From Candidatus Nomurabacteria bacterium (GTDB lineage Bacteria > Patescibacteriota > Saccharimonadia > Saccharimonadales > Saccharimonadaceae): a DNA stretch of 5,165 nucleotides. Made by a program: the position numbers and the translations under genes. Shown one piece after another: positions 4,981-5,165 of the stretch. The notes below the pieces were generated by a model. It searched no databases, was not told the DNA's origin, and worked only from the letters and a program-made list of their open reading frames with translations. The stretch spans positions 1 to 5,165 of the forward strand of contig JAISHL010000057.1 in NCBI GenBank assembly GCA_031262565.1, in the 5' to 3' direction. Each line of letters starts with the position of its first letter. The first letter of the stretch is position 1.

Positions 4981-5165
4981 ATGCTTAAAAAAGTAGTACA
5001 CTGGATTTATTATTTTTTGACATATGCGGTCATCGGCTGGGTTTTTGAGACGCTCGTAATTATGTTTTTGCAGGGGAGATTTGAGCTTCGCGGTGTCCTT
5101 TTTGTAACGGATTTTGCGGGACTTACGTTATTTTGGGGTTTTCCTGCGATTGCGATATATGGTTT
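4981..5165 (+). CDS. PF06541 (CmpB-like, 'putative ABC transporter permease') membrane protein, 3'-partial
   Basis: Sixty-one codons are visible before the window ends. After a short basic start (MLKK), a hydrophobic helix contains 'YYFLTYAVIGWVFET' with G19, W20 and E23. Then come 'GRFELRGVLF' (32-41) and 'FWGFPAIAIYG' (51-61). The family pattern is a first helix with 'GWxxE', then 'NRGFLxGPxxPIYGfG'; here RG is kept, the stretch up to the second motif is longer than usual, and IYG is recognisable. The protein should lie in the cytoplasmic membrane. Despite the family name, a transport role is unproven. ATG 4981 is chosen because it places the first helix at the usual distance from the N-terminus; an internal Met at residue 28 would cut that helix. 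Translation is probably leaderless. Confidence 0.75.
   Translation, partial: MLKKVVHWIYYFLTYAVIGWVFETLVIMFLQGRFELRGVLFVTDFAGLTLFWGFPAIAIYG

Noticed and set aside
1..5165. CRISPR array, insertion sequence or integrase
   Set aside because: No regularly spaced repeats, terminal inverted repeats flanking a transposase, or recombinase gene were found.

Overview
The window reads as a piece of a small, AT-leaning bacterial chromosome using the standard code, with every supported gene on the + strand. Several traits fit the Patescibacteria/CPR, most likely Saccharibacteria (TM7): a family 5 peptide-binding protein, CCA-encoded tRNAs, short 'CHPELVSGS'-type palindromic repeats, a promoter so close to a start codon that the mRNA should be leaderless, and a PF06541 membrane protein. 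This placement is an inference. A low-GC Firmicute-like host is not excluded, because no marker gene is present.

Layout. (1) Positions 1-1301 hold the 3' part of a gene for an extracellular peptide/solute-binding protein of an ABC importer. Its N-terminus and lipoprotein signal lie outside the window. (2) Positions 1349-1645 form a complete tRNA transcription unit: a promoter with an extended -10, tRNA-Val(UAC), tRNA-Ala(GGC), and an intrinsic terminator. The terminator is itself a copy of a genomic palindromic repeat. Two more repeat hairpins follow, to about 1720. (3) Positions 1769-1930 carry a near-consensus sigma70 promoter (TTGACT-17-TATAAT). Its predicted start falls at the first base of an 11-bp closing helix. 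That helix encloses a two-arm structured RNA and is followed by an intrinsic terminator. I do not recognise the RNA family; it is either a stand-alone small RNA or a leader regulating the genes behind it. (4) Positions 2016-4905 hold three co-directional genes: an AT-rich unknown 179-aa protein with a possible PUA-like C-terminus, a LEM3/COG3680-type GIY-YIG nuclease, and a 520-aa protein. The last joins an unrecognised ~250-aa N-terminal region to a complete ADP-ribosylglycohydrolase domain. An ideal internal ribosome binding site and ATG sit exactly at the domain junction. (5) From 4981 to the end is the start of a PF06541 (CmpB-like, 'putative ABC transporter permease') membrane protein, apparently read from a leaderless mRNA.

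How it fits together. The flanking genes and tRNAs look like ordinary chromosome. The segment between the tRNA unit and the PF06541 gene (structured RNA, unknown protein, GIY-YIG nuclease, ADP-ribose hydrolase fusion) looks like an accessory block. It starts just downstream of tRNA genes, differs in base composition, and pairs a nuclease with an ADP-ribose-removing enzyme. Such a set could belong to a defence or toxin-antitoxin-like system, but no gene here proves that. The structured RNA and the fusion protein are the two items most worth following up.
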